A DNA stretch of 64,000 bases from an uncultured Bacteroidota bacterium (GTDB lineage: Bacteria; Bacteroidota; Bacteroidia; Bacteroidales; P3): assembly GCA_902775135.1 (NCBI GenBank), contig CACYKY010000002.1:62001-126000 (forward strand), given 5' to 3'. Of the stretch, positions 33,915-42,523 are shown in pieces. The notes beneath the pieces were generated by a model, which was not told the origin of the DNA, made no database searches, and worked only from the letters and a program-made list of their open reading frames with translations. The stretch's first letter is position 1; each line of letters begins with the position of its first letter. The position numbers were made by a program, and so were the translations under genes.

Positions 33915-34631
33915 TTATCTGTTCTTGAATTTGGTGATCATGTCTATGTCGTTGGGCTCCGGGTCGTCGGGAATGTAGGTAACCTTGAGGAAGGCCGTGT
34001 CCTTCAGGAAGTTGATGCTGCCTACCTGCACTTTCACTATCTCCAGCCCCGTGCGCTCCCGCAGGTCCGCGAGCAGCTCCTCCCGGTGGTCGGGCCGGAT
34101 GAGCTCTATCTTCTCGTAGGTGATGATCTTGGTGGCCTGCCGTTTGCTCATTCCCAGACTCTCCAGTAGCCAGATGAGCAGCACTACCACCAGGTTGGTG
34201 ACGATGAAGGCTGTGTAGCTCGTCGTCAGTCCCGAGCCGTTGATGATGCTCAGGCCTATGAGCACGAAGAGGTAAGTCATCTCGCGTATTGGCAGCTGCT
34301 CCGTGCGGTAGCGTATCATGCTGAAGATGGCAAAGAGTCCCAGGGCCAGCGTCATCTCCATCTGCAGGCTCTGCAGCTGGTAGAGGATGAGGAAGATGGT
34401 GGCCGAGAAGAGCATGTAGGTGAAGTAGTAGTCCCTCCGGTGGCTCTTCTTGTAGTATAGGAAATGGGTGATCACCCAGCACACCAGCAGGTTGAAGGCA
34501 AAGCGGATCAGGAAGGTCCACAGGCTGGGGCCGTCAAAGAGGGGCACCCCCAGCAGGTCGATGCTCTGGTCCCCAATGTTGCCGAATTCGGCGGCAATGG
34601 TGGGGTCGAATTCCAGTTGTAACAGTTTCAT
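33915..34631 (-). CDS. DUF4956 membrane protein (polyphosphate-module partner)
   Basis: 238 residues with about four membrane helices (about 38-60, 72-90, 118-135, 142-160) and a soluble C-terminal domain (GLEIVKVQVGSINFLKDTAFL). MIRYRTEQLPIREMTYLFV is the recognisable DUF4956 core. It is encoded next to, and overlaps by 4 bp (ATGA), a VTC-domain gene, the standard bacterial pairing; in yeast the VTC catalytic domain also works with a small membrane subunit. A role in membrane-coupled polyphosphate handling is inference. Confidence 0.85.
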   Translation of the reverse strand: MKLLQLEFDPTIAAEFGNIGDQSIDLLGVPLFDGPSLWTFLIRFAFNLLVCWVITHFLYYKKSHRRDYYFTYMLFSATIFLILYQLQSLQMEMTLALGLFAIFSMIRYRTEQLPIREMTYLFVLIGLSIINGSGLTTSYTAFIVTNLVVVLLIWLLESLGMSKRQATKIITYEKIELIRPDHREELLADLRERTGLEIVKVQVGSINFLKDTAFLKVTYIPDDPEPNDIDMITKFKNR

Positions 34632-35392
34632 GCTTTGTAGGGTTTTATGGTCTTGTTAATGTATAATAGTTTCTCTTTGAATCGGTTCTTCTTGGCCGAG
34701 GGGTCGGTCAGTGCGGTGCCGATGCAGTATTTGCTCATGCGGCGCGGGAGGATGTGCAGCTCATGCAGCGCTCTCTCTATGTCGCTCATCGGGGCGCCCA
34801 CTTCATGCTTCACCTCGATGACCATCAGCCCCGCAATGTCGGCGTCCAAGTGGGTGGCGCGGTTGTGGAAGCGTATGTTGCGGTCTATGGTGACGCGCTC
34901 GCTCATGCCTTTGTCCACCAAGGTGATGCGCTCAAACCGGTTCTCCACACAGGCGTGCAGCGACGCCACAGGGTAGGGGGTGTTCCCATCCACGAAGTCC
35001 CTCACCTCCTTCACCTCCAGCGCCTCGTCAAACCGCGACGCTTCTATCGCTATCCTCACCTTGCGGGTCTTCTTTTTGTTGTCTTTGTTCTTGATTTCGA
35101 AGAAGGTGGTGTCGGTCGAGCGGTAGGTGCGCACGCGCAGCTTCTGCCGGTTCAGCTTCTGGTTGTGGTGCATCGTGTACATCTCCAGGCCCTCGGTGTC
35201 GAAGTAGAGCGTCCTGTACGGCGCCAGCGGCTCACCCTCTATGTGTTGCACGTAGTATCTGTCGCCCACGCGCCCCAGCAGGGCCTCCAACAGCGCCTCC
35301 GGGGCCATGTATTTCTGGTCCATACGGTTCATCAGCCGCACGGCTTTCATCTCTTCCAGCCCTATGGGCTCCATCTGTTCCAAGATGCTCAT
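34628..35392 (-). CDS. VTC-domain protein, polyphosphate polymerase family
   Basis: 254 residues of the triphosphate-tunnel metalloenzyme superfamily: MNRMDQKYMAP, YRTLYFDTEGLEMY, QKLRVRTYRST, FFEIKNKDNKKKTRKVRI, RVTIDRNIRFHN, MVIEVKHE and MSKYCIGTAL give the alternating Lys/Arg/Glu residues lining the tunnel. Yeast VTC4 makes polyphosphate from ATP with this domain. I chose the ATG at 35392 (MSILEQMEP); a GTG at 35404 is in frame. Its partner DUF4956 follows with a 4-bp overlap. Polymerase activity is not proven by sequence. Confidence 0.87.
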   Translation of the reverse strand: MSILEQMEPIGLEEMKAVRLMNRMDQKYMAPEALLEALLGRVGDRYYVQHIEGEPLAPYRTLYFDTEGLEMYTMHHNQKLNRQKLRVRTYRSTDTTFFEIKNKDNKKKTRKVRIAIEASRFDEALEVKEVRDFVDGNTPYPVASLHACVENRFERITLVDKGMSERVTIDRNIRFHNRATHLDADIAGLMVIEVKHEVGAPMSDIERALHELHILPRRMSKYCIGTALTDPSAKKNRFKEKLLYINKTIKPYKA

Positions 35393-35400
35393 TTCACCAA

Positions 35401-35468
35401 GCACTATTGTCTTAACTACTCACCTACTTAACTACTCAGCCACCCAGTCACTCAGCCACTCATCTACT
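35401..35468. repeat. Degenerate octamer-period repeat upstream of the VTC gene
   Basis: Units such as ACTCAGCC and ACCTACTT at 8-bp spacing fill the gap and include the stop of the minus-strand gene at 35464. Confidence 0.6.
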
Positions 35469-35874
35469 TATAGGAATACTCAAACGTCTTGGTGCTCTCC
35501 AGCTTGCCGTTTGGCTTGTAGTTGTACTGGCATTTCTTGGTGCCGTCTTCGTTGTATTCGAATTTCTTGATGCGCACCACGTGGTTCTTGTCGTCGTATT
35601 CTTCCTGGCGCACGCATTTGGTCGAGGTGCCCTCGTATTTGTACACCGTGCGCTTCTTCTGCCCGTACGAGGCGTACTCTATCTCCTCTATCTTGCGTCC
35701 CATCTCGTCGTAGGTCACCATGTTGTCCAGGTAGGGGGTCTTCGAGCCCGCCTTGGTGTTCCATTCCTTCACCACCAGGTTCTTCTTCCTCTCGCGCTTG
35801 TTGGGGTTGCCCTGCGCCCACAGACTTCCGCCCACCAGGCATGCAACCAATAGTATGACAATCCGTTTCACCAT
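35464..35874 (-). CDS. Secreted protein with YD-like repeats
   Basis: 136 residues from the ATG at 35874, giving the signal peptide MVKRIVILLVACLVGGSLWAQ. The mature part shows short repeats of the RHS/YD kind (VTYDEMGRKIEEIEY, YKYEGTSTK, KKFEYNEDGTKKCQYNYKPN, GKLESTKTFEYSYK). Such repeats form beta-sheet surfaces; this is a small stand-alone version of unknown role. It is first in a minus-strand run with the VTC and DUF4956 genes. The upstream stretch to 36042 holds mainly a heptamer repeat. Confidence 0.75.
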   Translation of the reverse strand: MVKRIVILLVACLVGGSLWAQGNPNKRERKKNLVVKEWNTKAGSKTPYLDNMVTYDEMGRKIEEIEYASYGQKKRTVYKYEGTSTKCVRQEEYDDKNHVVRIKKFEYNEDGTKKCQYNYKPNGKLESTKTFEYSYK

Positions 35875-35981
35875 AGCAGTATCATTGTTTTTTAGCAGTA
35901 TCATGGTTTATAATAAATATATGTACCGCCATCCGCCCAAAACTTGCACCCTCCTCCCGAAAAAAATACCCCCCCCTCACC

Positions 35982-36044
35982 ATTCACAATTCACAATTCA
36001 CAATTCACCATTCACAATTCACAATTCACAATTCACCAATCACT
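35982..36044. repeat. Nine-copy ATTCACA heptamer repeat reaching the uvrC stop
   Basis: Nine ATTCAC(A/C)-type 7-bp units in register; the last overlaps the uvrC TAG (36045-36043 on the minus strand). Confidence 0.92.
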
Positions 36045-37863
36045 ATTCCCCGTGCAATGCACCGTATAGGGTGGACGCTTTGGCGGGTCCGATGGCGGCG
36101 GCAAGGTCGTCGAGGGTCTGTAGCTGTATCTGTTTGACGCTGCCGAATCTCAGCAGCAGGTCGTGCGCCGTCTTCTCGCCGATGCCGGGGATGTCGGTGA
36201 GCTGCGTGCGTATCGTCCCCTTCGAGCGCTTCTCCTTGTGGAAGGTGATGGCATAGCGGTGCACCTCGTTCTGGATCTGTTCCAACAGGTGGAAGAGGGG
36301 GTCCGTGGGCTTGAGCTGGACTACGGCGATGTCGCCGCGGGCGTCGAAGCGCAGGAGCTGGCTGGTGCGGTGGCGGTCGTCTTTGGCCAGGCCCGCAATG
36401 GGGATGTCCAGCTCCAGGCGGCCTACGATGACCTCGCGGGCCACATGCATCTGCCCCTCGCCGCCGTCAACGATGAGGAGGTCGGGCAGCGCGGAGCCCT
36501 CTTCCTTGAGGCGTCGATAGCGCCGCTCAATGACTTCGGCCATCGAGGCGTAGTCGTCCGGGCCCTCAACGGTCTTGATGTTGAATTTGCGGTAGAGGCT
36601 GCGGTTGGGTTTGCCGGCGGTGAAATGCACCATCCCCGCAACAGGGTAGGCGCCCTGGATGTTCGAGTTGTCGAAGCATTCAATCTCCATGGGCGGTGTG
36701 GGGAGCGCCAGCGCTTTCTGTATGCGCTCCAGGAGCTTCAGGGCCTGCGGGGCGGCGTCGCCCTGGGTGAGGGCGCGCTGGTGGCGGCATTGTTTCTGGT
36801 AGCTCTCCACATTGCGCAGCGAGAGCTCCAGGAGCTTGCGCCGGTCGCCTCGGGGGTCGTAGTTCTGCCTCAGGTAGTCGGCGGGGATGTCGGGCACCGC
36901 GAAGGGGACGATGATCTCCTGCGCCGTGCTCTGCGTCTGCTCGTGGAGGGCCGGGATGACGGTGGCCAGGATCTCGGCGTCGCTCTCGTCGAGCTGGCGC
37001 TTCACCTCGTTGCTCAGCGAGTAGATGATGGCGCCGTTCTTGATGCGCAGGAAGTTGACGTAGGCGTAGGCGGGGTCGTCGCCCAGGATGCTGACGACGT
37101 CGACGTCCCTGACGTTGGTGTCCACCACCGTGGATCGGCTCTGGTATTCCTCCAGGAGGTGTATCTTGCGCTTCAGGATTTCCGCTTCCTCGAAGCGCAG
37201 CTCGGCGGCGAGGGCGTACATGCGCTCTTTCATCTGGGACGTGATGGCGCCGAAGTCGCCCTTCAGGATACGGCGGATGTCCTCGATGGTGGCCAGGTAG
37301 TCTTCCTTGCTCTGAAGGCCCGCGCAGGGGGCCCCGCAGAGGCCTATCTGGTGCTTCATGCAGGGACGGTTGCCCATAGTGTTGCAGGTGCGGTACTGGA
37401 AGAGGTCCCGGATAATCTCCTGCAGCTCCCGCAGGATGCGGCCGTTGGGGTAGGGGCCGAAGTACTGCCCCCGGAGGTTGCGCCGCCGTGTGTAGAGCAG
37501 GCGCGGGTATTCCTCGTCGGTGATGCAGAGGTAGGGGTAGCTCTTGTCGTCCTTCAGCATCGAGTTGTAGCGCGGCTGCAGGCGCTTGATGAGGGAGTTC
37601 TCCAGCAGCAGGGCGTCAACTTCCGTGGCTACCACCGTGACACGGATGTCGTAGATGTTGCGCACGAGCATCTTGATCTTGGGCGACTTGTCGTCGTAGT
37701 GCGTGAAATAGCTGCTCACGCGCCGCTGCAGGTTGCGGGCTTTGCCTACATAGATGACCTTGCCCGTGGCGTCAAGGTGCTGGTACACCCCGGGGGTTTC
37801 GGGAATCGTTTTCAGCCGCATGGCTATGCGGTCGATGTTCTTGTTGATGCTGGCGTCGATCAT
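36043..37863 (-). CDS. uvrC: UvrABC excinuclease subunit C
   Basis: UvrC makes the two incisions around DNA damage in nucleotide excision repair. 606 residues: GIY-YIG nuclease (PGVYQHLDATGKVIYVGKARNL), cysteines CNTMGNRPC...CGAPC near 160-180, UVR motif (about 203-238), RNase H-like C-terminal nuclease (ECFDNSNIQG, LLIVDGGEGQMHVA), and helix-hairpin-helix (IPGIGEKTAHDLLLRFGS). Length is typical. It overlaps the gldH stop by 4 bp; its own stop lies in a heptamer repeat. Confidence 0.96.
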   Translation of the reverse strand: MIDASINKNIDRIAMRLKTIPETPGVYQHLDATGKVIYVGKARNLQRRVSSYFTHYDDKSPKIKMLVRNIYDIRVTVVATEVDALLLENSLIKRLQPRYNSMLKDDKSYPYLCITDEEYPRLLYTRRRNLRGQYFGPYPNGRILRELQEIIRDLFQYRTCNTMGNRPCMKHQIGLCGAPCAGLQSKEDYLATIEDIRRILKGDFGAITSQMKERMYALAAELRFEEAEILKRKIHLLEEYQSRSTVVDTNVRDVDVVSILGDDPAYAYVNFLRIKNGAIIYSLSNEVKRQLDESDAEILATVIPALHEQTQSTAQEIIVPFAVPDIPADYLRQNYDPRGDRRKLLELSLRNVESYQKQCRHQRALTQGDAAPQALKLLERIQKALALPTPPMEIECFDNSNIQGAYPVAGMVHFTAGKPNRSLYRKFNIKTVEGPDDYASMAEVIERRYRRLKEEGSALPDLLIVDGGEGQMHVAREVIVGRLELDIPIAGLAKDDRHRTSQLLRFDARGDIAVVQLKPTDPLFHLLEQIQNEVHRYAITFHKEKRSKGTIRTQLTDIPGIGEKTAHDLLLRFGSVKQIQLQTLDDLAAAIGPAKASTLYGALHGE

Positions 37864-38369
37864 TTGTCCAGGGCGGAGAAGTCCACTTGCGTGCGCTCAA
37901 TCACAAGACGGAAGGAGCGTATGCCGTCCAGGTCGTACTGACTCGTGCCCTGGGCTATCTCCATGCGGTACGTCCCCTTGTTGTTGAAGGTGAAGAAGGG
38001 ACGTATGTTCTGCTTCAGGGTCCGCAGACCGTCGCGGTCGCGCCCGGGGGTCACCTGCCCTTTCCAGCGGCCGTTCTCCACGAGGTTCACGTAGGCGTAG
38101 AACATCCTCCGCGTGCCGTCGGGACTGTACAGGTTCACGGTCAAGGGCAGCTGCTCATTGCGCATGAGGGCACTGTCTACCACGAGCTCGAAGTCTATGC
38201 GGTAGTAGTCGTCGGGGTTCGCGTCCCCAATCTCGAAGGTCTCGGGCTTGAAGCGGTTCCAGTTCTCGTTGTCGAACGTCCGGGTGTCGTCAACAAGGGT
38301 GTCGTGGTTGCCGCAGGCAGCCACCACCGTCGCCGCCACCACCAGAAGATATGCAAAGGAAAATTTCAT
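37860..38369 (-). CDS. gldH: Gliding-motility/T9SS lipoprotein GldH
   Basis: 169 residues from the ATG at 38369: lipoprotein signal MKFSFAYLLVVAATVVAAC, then a beta-sandwich with FDNENWNRFKPETFEI, YYRIDFELV, NLYSPDGTRR and NNKGTYRMEIAQGTSQYDLDG, matching GldH, a lipoprotein required for gliding and T9SS function in flavobacteria and kept in non-gliding Bacteroidales. With the CHU_C cargo genes here it supports a functional T9SS. The in-frame extension to 38444 crosses repeats and is rejected. It is coupled to uvrC (ATGA). Confidence 0.87.
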   Translation of the reverse strand: MKFSFAYLLVVAATVVAACGNHDTLVDDTRTFDNENWNRFKPETFEIGDANPDDYYRIDFELVVDSALMRNEQLPLTVNLYSPDGTRRMFYAYVNLVENGRWKGQVTPGRDRDGLRTLKQNIRPFFTFNNKGTYRMEIAQGTSQYDLDGIRSFRLVIERTQVDFSALDK

Positions 38370-38430
38370 TTTATTTTTAATTTTACTATTCACCATTCCC
38401 CATTCCCCACAAGATAAAGCATTTGTCCTC

Positions 38431-38507
38431 TCACTCCCTCTCACTCCCTTTCACTCCCTCAAAATAATCACCATTCACAATTCACAATTCACTATTCACT
38501 ATTAACT
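38431..38507. repeat. Compound repeat between gldH and asd (10-bp then 7-bp units)
   Basis: Three TCACTCCCTY decamers (38431-38460), then five ATTCACA/ATTCACT heptamers (38473-38507). The asd stop (38484-38482) and its last six codons (IVNSEL) are written in the heptamers. Confidence 0.88.
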
Positions 38508-39501
38508 GTTCTAGTATCTGCACGGCGTTGGTGGCGGCTCCCTTCCTGATGTTGTCGGCCGTCACCCACAGGTTCAGTGTGCACGGCTGCGAGGGGTCGC
38601 GCCGCAGGCGCCCCACGAAGACCTCGTCCTTGTGGTGCGCGCTGATGGGCATGGGGTACAGGTTCCGCGAGGGGTCGTCCTGAAGCACCACACCCGGAGT
38701 GCCGCCAATCAGGCGGCGGACCTCCTCCAGGTCGTAGTCTCTCCTCAGCTCTACGTTCACCGACTCGCTGTGGCCTCCCACTACGGGCACTCGCGCCACC
38801 GTGGCACTCACCAGGATCGTGGGGTCGCCGAAGATCTTCCGGGTCTCGTCAACCAGTTTCTGCTCTTCCGTGGTGTAGCCGTCGGGCAGGAAGTCGCCCC
38901 CGTGGGGGAAGAGGTTCCGGTGGATGCTGTAGGGATACGCCATCTCCTCCTTCCCGAGGGTCTGGCCGCTCTCTTCGGCTTCCAGCTGCCGGATGGCCTT
39001 GAGGCCCGTGCCCGTGACGCTCTGGTAGGTGGAGACGACGATGCGGCGGATGCCGTAGTGCCGCTGCAGCGAGCTTATCGCAAGGACCATCTGTATCGTG
39101 CTGCAGTTGGGGTTGGCTATGATGATGGCGCCGTTCTTCGATTGGCTCAGGGCACGGGTGGCGACCTCCATGTTGATCTCCGGCACCACCAGGGGTATCG
39201 CGGGTTCCTTGCGCCAGGCCGAGGAGTTGTCTATGACCGTGGCTCCGGCCTCCACGAAGAGGGGCGCATACTGCCGCGAGGCCCCGGCACCGGCCGAGAA
39301 AATGGCGTAGCGCGGTTGGGCGGCTATGGCCTCCTCCACACTCACCACTGTGAGCTCCCGATCCGCAAAGGGCACCTTCTTGCCTATCGATTTCGGCGAG
39401 GCGGCGGCAATGATCTCCGCGTCACCAAATCCCCGTTCGGCCAACACCGTGAGCATCTCCCTGCCCACCAGCCCTGTGGCCCCAACAACTGCAATCTTCA
39501 T
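38482..39501 (-). CDS. asd: Aspartate-semialdehyde dehydrogenase
   Basis: Reduces aspartyl phosphate to the semialdehyde for Lys/DAP, Met and Thr synthesis. 339 residues: MKIAVVGATGLVGREML NADP site, active-site Cys in NPNCSTIQM, VSTYQSVTGTG, GGHSESVNVELRR. Length is typical, but the last residues (IVNSEL) are encoded by a heptamer repeat rather than conserved sequence, suggesting that the original C-terminal codons were replaced or extended. The upstream region shares a 26-bp element with gldH. Confidence 0.95.
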   Translation of the reverse strand: MKIAVVGATGLVGREMLTVLAERGFGDAEIIAAASPKSIGKKVPFADRELTVVSVEEAIAAQPRYAIFSAGAGASRQYAPLFVEAGATVIDNSSAWRKEPAIPLVVPEINMEVATRALSQSKNGAIIIANPNCSTIQMVLAISSLQRHYGIRRIVVSTYQSVTGTGLKAIRQLEAEESGQTLGKEEMAYPYSIHRNLFPHGGDFLPDGYTTEEQKLVDETRKIFGDPTILVSATVARVPVVGGHSESVNVELRRDYDLEEVRRLIGGTPGVVLQDDPSRNLYPMPISAHHKDEVFVGRLRRDPSQPCTLNLWVTADNIRKGAATNAVQILEQLIVNSEL

Positions 39502-39543
39502 AACTTAAAAAGAATAAATCATTTGTCCTCTCACTCCCCATTT

Positions 39544-39599
39544 CAATTTTCACCTTTCAATTTTCAATTTTCACCTTTCAATTTTCAATTTTCAATTTC
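39544..39599. repeat. Eight-copy CAATTTT heptamer repeat upstream of asd, reaching the next stop
   Basis: Eight 7-bp units (CAATTTT, with CACCTTT variants at positions 2 and 5). It touches the stop of the minus-strand cargo gene (39600-39598). Confidence 0.92.
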
Positions 39600-42321
39600 A
39601 TCTGATCAACGTCACCGTCCCCCGCAGCACTCGCGTGTTCTCCGGTTCAAATTCGTTGGTGTAGCGGATAATGTACACGTAGGCGTCCTGCACACACGGG
39701 TTGCCGTCCATGTCCCGGCCGTCCCACGCACAGTCCACACCCTCGCAGCGGTACACCATCTCGCCCCTCCGGTTGTAGATGAGCATCTCCTGTCTCAGGG
39801 TCTTCGTGCTCACCGACGAGAAGAGGCTGTTGCCCGCCGGATTGTCGGGGGTGAAGGCATTGGGCACCCAGAAGTGCTCCTTGTTCAGGGGGATATAGAT
39901 CTTGGCGGTGTCCACACAGCCGTATTCACTGCTGGCTATGAGGATAATGTTCGCGCCGTCCATCTCCGCCGGTATCGAGTAGTAGGCGTTCACGCCCGTC
40001 TGGTCCGGTCCGTTGGGGAATTTCCACACGCGGCTCGCTCCACCTATCGAGATGTCCGTGAGCACGGCGTCAAGGTTGTCCAGGGTGAAGTTCTCCACGT
40101 TCGAGCGCAGCTTCGCCGTCAAGGGGTGGATCACGAAGTCCAGCTGCACTATCGAGTCGCAGTCGTAGCGGTTCTTCAGTATCACGGTGTCCGTGGCGGC
40201 AGTGGCGGCGTTGCCCTGCGTGTAGGTGCGCCCGTTGCGCCAGGTGTAGGGCTTGCAGTCCTCCACGTGGTCCACGGTATACGACACGCTGTAGACCGTG
40301 AGGGCCAGGTGCACCGTCGAGTCGCAGCCCGGGGCCGACGAGAGGGTCACCCACGTGGTCTGCGGGTCGGTGTTGTCTACGTATTTCTTATAGGCGTGCC
40401 CGTTGGTGTCCCACGTGAAGGTGTCTCCCTTGCAGATGCCCTCCATGATGATGGAGTCAAAGTTGGGAAAGATGCGCACCATCATGGTGTCATAGTTATG
40501 GCAGCCACTGGCAAAGTCCGTGGTCACCTGCACAAGGATGGTGTCTATCTTGTTGGCCCTCAGCCCCTGCACAGGCAGACGGTTCGTGAAGAGGAAGAGC
40601 TTGCGCGTCATCAGCGTGTCGCCCACAAGGTCATAGTCGTCCAGACTGAAGAGGGTGGTGTCCAGACACACCGTGTCGTTGCCCTGTATGCGGTATATCG
40701 GCGTGGCCGTGTACCGGTTGTCAAAGGTCAGGTGGTCGTTGCTCAGGTTCACCAGGTTCATCGGGGTGTTGTCCGCCACCAGCGAGTCAAGGGTGATGGT
40801 GTCGCCGCCCGACACTCTCCGGATAAGCCACTCCTCATGGGTGATCTCCTGCAGGGTCGTGATGTCCAGCCGCAGGCGCGCGGTGTCGTTCAGACACACG
40901 TCAAGCTTCGCAGGCAGCGTGTCGTCGACATTCAGCTTGTGCAGGTCCAGGTAGTTCACCGTGTCCACGCCCACAAAGATGGTGTCCGTCAGGTTGTACT
41001 CGTCGTTGTTGGCATTGCGGAATTTCAGGTAGAACACATATTTCGCCGGCTCCTTGGGCGACACATAGGCCCTCGTGAGGGTGGGGCAGGTGCCGAAGTC
41101 GTCCATGGGGTAGAAGTAGCCGTTGGTGTCGTCCATGGCCTCCGGATACACGAAGGCGTCCCTCAGCTCCACGTCCGGGCGCCCGTCGTCGAACACGCGG
41201 CGCCAGCCGTAGTTCTTCGCAGTCGACCCCGCAGGGGTGAAACGGAACGCCACACGGCTAAGGGTGTTGGTGAAGGGGTTGCCCGGTGTGCCGCCATTGA
41301 TGGAGGGAGCAAAGGCGGCGGGTTTGCCGGTGATGGCGGAGCTCGAGTTGGGGTCCGTGGGGTTCGTGCTGCGCACCTGCGGCTGACCCGTGGCATTCTG
41401 GATGCCGATCAGGGCATCGGACGTCGTCGGGCAGCAGCCACGCTCGCGGACGTGCACCTCGATGATGTTCGATCCTTCATAGCACACAATCTGATATGTT
41501 CCCTTTCCATCGTGGTGTCCGAAGTCAGGAGCCACCTTCCAAGAACAGATAATCTTGCGGCACGGGAACTGGTCCTGGATGCCGTAGTAGATGCCGTCGA
41601 TGCGGTTCGACTCGCTGCCATCGAAGTAGGCGGGATCCGTGTCCTCCATCACTCCGTAGATGGCGTCCTTCATTCGCAACGAGTAGCTGGAGAAGGGGTC
41701 TGTGTGTCCTGCTGAGCCGTCCCAGGGAATCTTGTTGTTGTTCGTGCGGAAACCGTAGGGACAGTAGTTGCCGTCGCCAAAGTCCGTCGAGCTGACGAAG
41801 GTCACCAACCCGTTGGCTCCAATGCGGAACTGGTTCTTCCGGATGCCGAAAAAGTAGAACGGGTACGGGATTACCGTATGGCTCGGAGCAAAGACGTCGT
41901 CAGTACCGATACCCATTCGCGTTCCGAGGCTGAAAGTTGTGTCGGGCGGGTCGTAGGGGATGGGGTCCACATAGTACGTGCCGTTGAAGCGCTGGACGGG
42001 GATATAGGGGGTGCTGCTCAGCACTATCTGCGGGTGCTCGCAGCTCACCACCGTGTCCCACCCCTTGTGGCGGTAGCGCGCCGTCGTCGTGTGGTCGCCC
42101 TGCTTGTCGTCGTCGTAGTAGTGGTTGCCTTTTTGCTTGATCACCACGTTGGGGCAGGGACGGATCACACCCAGCGGCCATTGGTACTCGCCGCACTCCA
42201 TCGCCGGACTCGGGTCCGAGCCGCACACACCCGTGCCTTGGGCCTGGACCTTGACCCCGCCGCACAGCGCAAACAATGTCGCTGCAATCGCTATTAGTTT
42301 GATATGAGGTATTTTACACAT
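39598..42321 (-). CDS. Large T9SS cargo protein with gliding-motility C-terminal (CHU_C) domain
   Basis: 907 residues: signal peptide ending KVQAQG (about 28), a central part of beta-sandwich and cysteine-containing repeats (CKGDTFTWDTNGHAYKKY, DCKPYTWRNGRTYTQGN), and a CHU_C domain at about 820-907 (FWVPNAFTPDNPAGNSLF, MLIYNRRGEMVYRCEG). The region around 130-370 has GANGLVTFVSSTDFGDG and IVCYEGSNIIEVHVRERG, resembling a secreted beta-sandwich found in other T9SS cargo. No enzyme motif is visible. It has its own consensus promoter; the stop abuts a heptamer repeat. Confidence 0.88.
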   Translation of the reverse strand: MCKIPHIKLIAIAATLFALCGGVKVQAQGTGVCGSDPSPAMECGEYQWPLGVIRPCPNVVIKQKGNHYYDDDKQGDHTTTARYRHKGWDTVVSCEHPQIVLSSTPYIPVQRFNGTYYVDPIPYDPPDTTFSLGTRMGIGTDDVFAPSHTVIPYPFYFFGIRKNQFRIGANGLVTFVSSTDFGDGNYCPYGFRTNNNKIPWDGSAGHTDPFSSYSLRMKDAIYGVMEDTDPAYFDGSESNRIDGIYYGIQDQFPCRKIICSWKVAPDFGHHDGKGTYQIVCYEGSNIIEVHVRERGCCPTTSDALIGIQNATGQPQVRSTNPTDPNSSSAITGKPAAFAPSINGGTPGNPFTNTLSRVAFRFTPAGSTAKNYGWRRVFDDGRPDVELRDAFVYPEAMDDTNGYFYPMDDFGTCPTLTRAYVSPKEPAKYVFYLKFRNANNDEYNLTDTIFVGVDTVNYLDLHKLNVDDTLPAKLDVCLNDTARLRLDITTLQEITHEEWLIRRVSGGDTITLDSLVADNTPMNLVNLSNDHLTFDNRYTATPIYRIQGNDTVCLDTTLFSLDDYDLVGDTLMTRKLFLFTNRLPVQGLRANKIDTILVQVTTDFASGCHNYDTMMVRIFPNFDSIIMEGICKGDTFTWDTNGHAYKKYVDNTDPQTTWVTLSSAPGCDSTVHLALTVYSVSYTVDHVEDCKPYTWRNGRTYTQGNAATAATDTVILKNRYDCDSIVQLDFVIHPLTAKLRSNVENFTLDNLDAVLTDISIGGASRVWKFPNGPDQTGVNAYYSIPAEMDGANIILIASSEYGCVDTAKIYIPLNKEHFWVPNAFTPDNPAGNSLFSSVSTKTLRQEMLIYNRRGEMVYRCEGVDCAWDGRDMDGNPCVQDAYVYIIRYTNEFEPENTRVLRGTVTLIR

Positions 42322-42344
42322 GGTTCTCTTTTTATATTAATCTG

Positions 42345-42375
42345 CAAAAATACAAAAATTAATTCATTCCACAAA
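42345..42375 (-). promoter_or_regulatory. Bacteroidota-type promoter of the 907-residue cargo gene
   Basis: Minus strand: TTTG (42375-42372), 19-bp spacer, TATTTTTG (42352-42345), 24 bp before the ATG. Beyond it, about 42381-42477 is an almost pure C/T tract with no gene. Confidence 0.8.
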
Positions 42376-42523
42376 AAAAAACTCTCCTTTTTCTCTCTCC
42401 GCGCCCTCCCGTCTCCCGCTTCCTCCTTCGCCCTCCGATGCTCACCATTCCCCTTCCTTTCCCCCTCTCGTCCCTATAGACACAAAAAGGGCAAAAAAAT
42501 TTCACGGCGGAAGGAAAAATGAG

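Noticed and set aside
36163..37941. 592-codon open frame on the plus strand
   Set aside because: Antisense shadow of uvrC; uvrC has all family motifs on the minus strand.
38632..41715. 1027-codon open frame on the plus strand
   Set aside because: It lies antisense to asd and the T9SS cargo gene, runs across their gap and repeats, and has a His/Arg/Val-rich composition without motifs; it is a shadow of GC-rich genes.
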